Assembly (NCBI GenBank): GCA_023454395.1
Contig: JAEYFY010000132.1
Location: forward strand, 1 to 6,230
Length of the DNA stretch: 6,230 nucleotides
From: Pseudomonadota bacterium
Lineage (GTDB): Bacteria > Pseudomonadota > Gammaproteobacteria > Enterobacterales > Enterobacteriaceae
Reading direction: 5' to 3'
Positions 6,175-6,230 of the stretch are shown in pieces. The stretch's first letter is position 1. Each line of letters starts with the position of its first letter. The translations under genes and the position numbers were made by a program. The notes below the pieces were generated by a model. It was not told the origin of the DNA, did no database searches, and worked only from the letters and a program-made list of their open reading frames with translations.

Positions 6175-6230
6175 CAGAGACGATATCTTCTAAAATATTA
6201 GATGTATCAAGTCTTGAAGAGTGAACAACA

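Larger units (their letters stand above)
5982..6230 (+). other. Pre-rRNA leader of a ribosomal RNA operon (16S gene just outside the window)
   Basis: From P1 to the right edge the sequence is the untranslated 5' leader of an rrn transcript. The distal part, from boxA to AGAGTGAACA, is nearly identical to E. coli rrn leaders. Its last bases (about 6205-6230) correspond to the 5' strand of the RNase III processing stem around pre-16S. By comparison with E. coli the mature 16S 5' end should lie some 50-60 bases beyond 6230, so no mature rRNA is present. Short open frames here are by-chance and not genes. Confidence 0.93.

Noticed and set aside
5918..6201. Two short overlapping open frames, one on each strand
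   Set aside because: They cover the rrn P1/P2 promoters and leader, which fully explain the sequence; neither product resembles a protein family.
6175..6230. Start of the mature 16S rRNA
   Set aside because: The conserved 16S 5' sequence (AAATTGAAGAGTTTGATC type) is not reached; the window ends in the precursor leader.
1..6230. Mobile element, prophage, CRISPR, toxin-antitoxin or other accessory system
   Set aside because: All coding sequence is accounted for by core genes in E. coli-like order, with uniform composition, no transposase or integrase, no direct-repeat boundaries and no spacer array.

Overview
The window is a stretch of conserved core chromosome from an A+T-rich enterobacterium. 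The proteins closely resemble those of Escherichia coli: BamD, RluD, PgeF and ClpB can be recalled nearly end to end, and key residues keep E. coli numbering. The low G+C and the particular substitutions suggest Morganellaceae, most likely Proteus or a close relative. The genus is an inference from sequence feel, not from a search.

Layout from left to right. Positions 1-140 (minus) hold the first 46 codons of raiA, a ribosome-hibernation factor, which runs off the left edge. Positions 141-411 are a non-coding gap with the raiA leader, possible raiA promoters with a CRP-like site, and the bamD terminator. bamD (minus) encodes an essential lipoprotein of the BAM outer-membrane assembly complex. 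A divergent control region (1147-1281) separates it from rluD (plus), a 23S rRNA pseudouridine synthase. rluD abuts pgeF (plus), a peptidoglycan-editing enzyme, with stop and start codons touching. A 146-bp gap with a good sigma-32 promoter leads to clpB (plus), a complete disaggregase gene with a conserved internal start site. After a strong terminator (5762-5791), the last ~440 bases are the control region and leader of a ribosomal RNA operon. It has two Fis-type sites, an A/T-rich UP element, P1 and P2 promoters, a boxB-like hairpin, boxA, boxC, and the start of the 16S processing region. The mature 16S gene lies just past the right edge.

The order raiA-bamD / rluD-pgeF-clpB-rrn is the one found around rrnG in E. 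coli, so this is inherited synteny rather than an acquired island. The theme is protein and ribosome homeostasis: 23S modification (RluD), ribosome silencing (RaiA), rescue of aggregated proteins (ClpB), envelope assembly (BamD, PgeF) and rRNA synthesis. I see no mobile element, CRISPR array, tRNA, toxin-antitoxin or defence gene, and no sign of a previously undescribed system. The points worth a second look are regulatory: hairpins in the bamD leader and over the clpB promoter, the clpB internal start, the raiA upstream region and the architecture of the rrn promoter.
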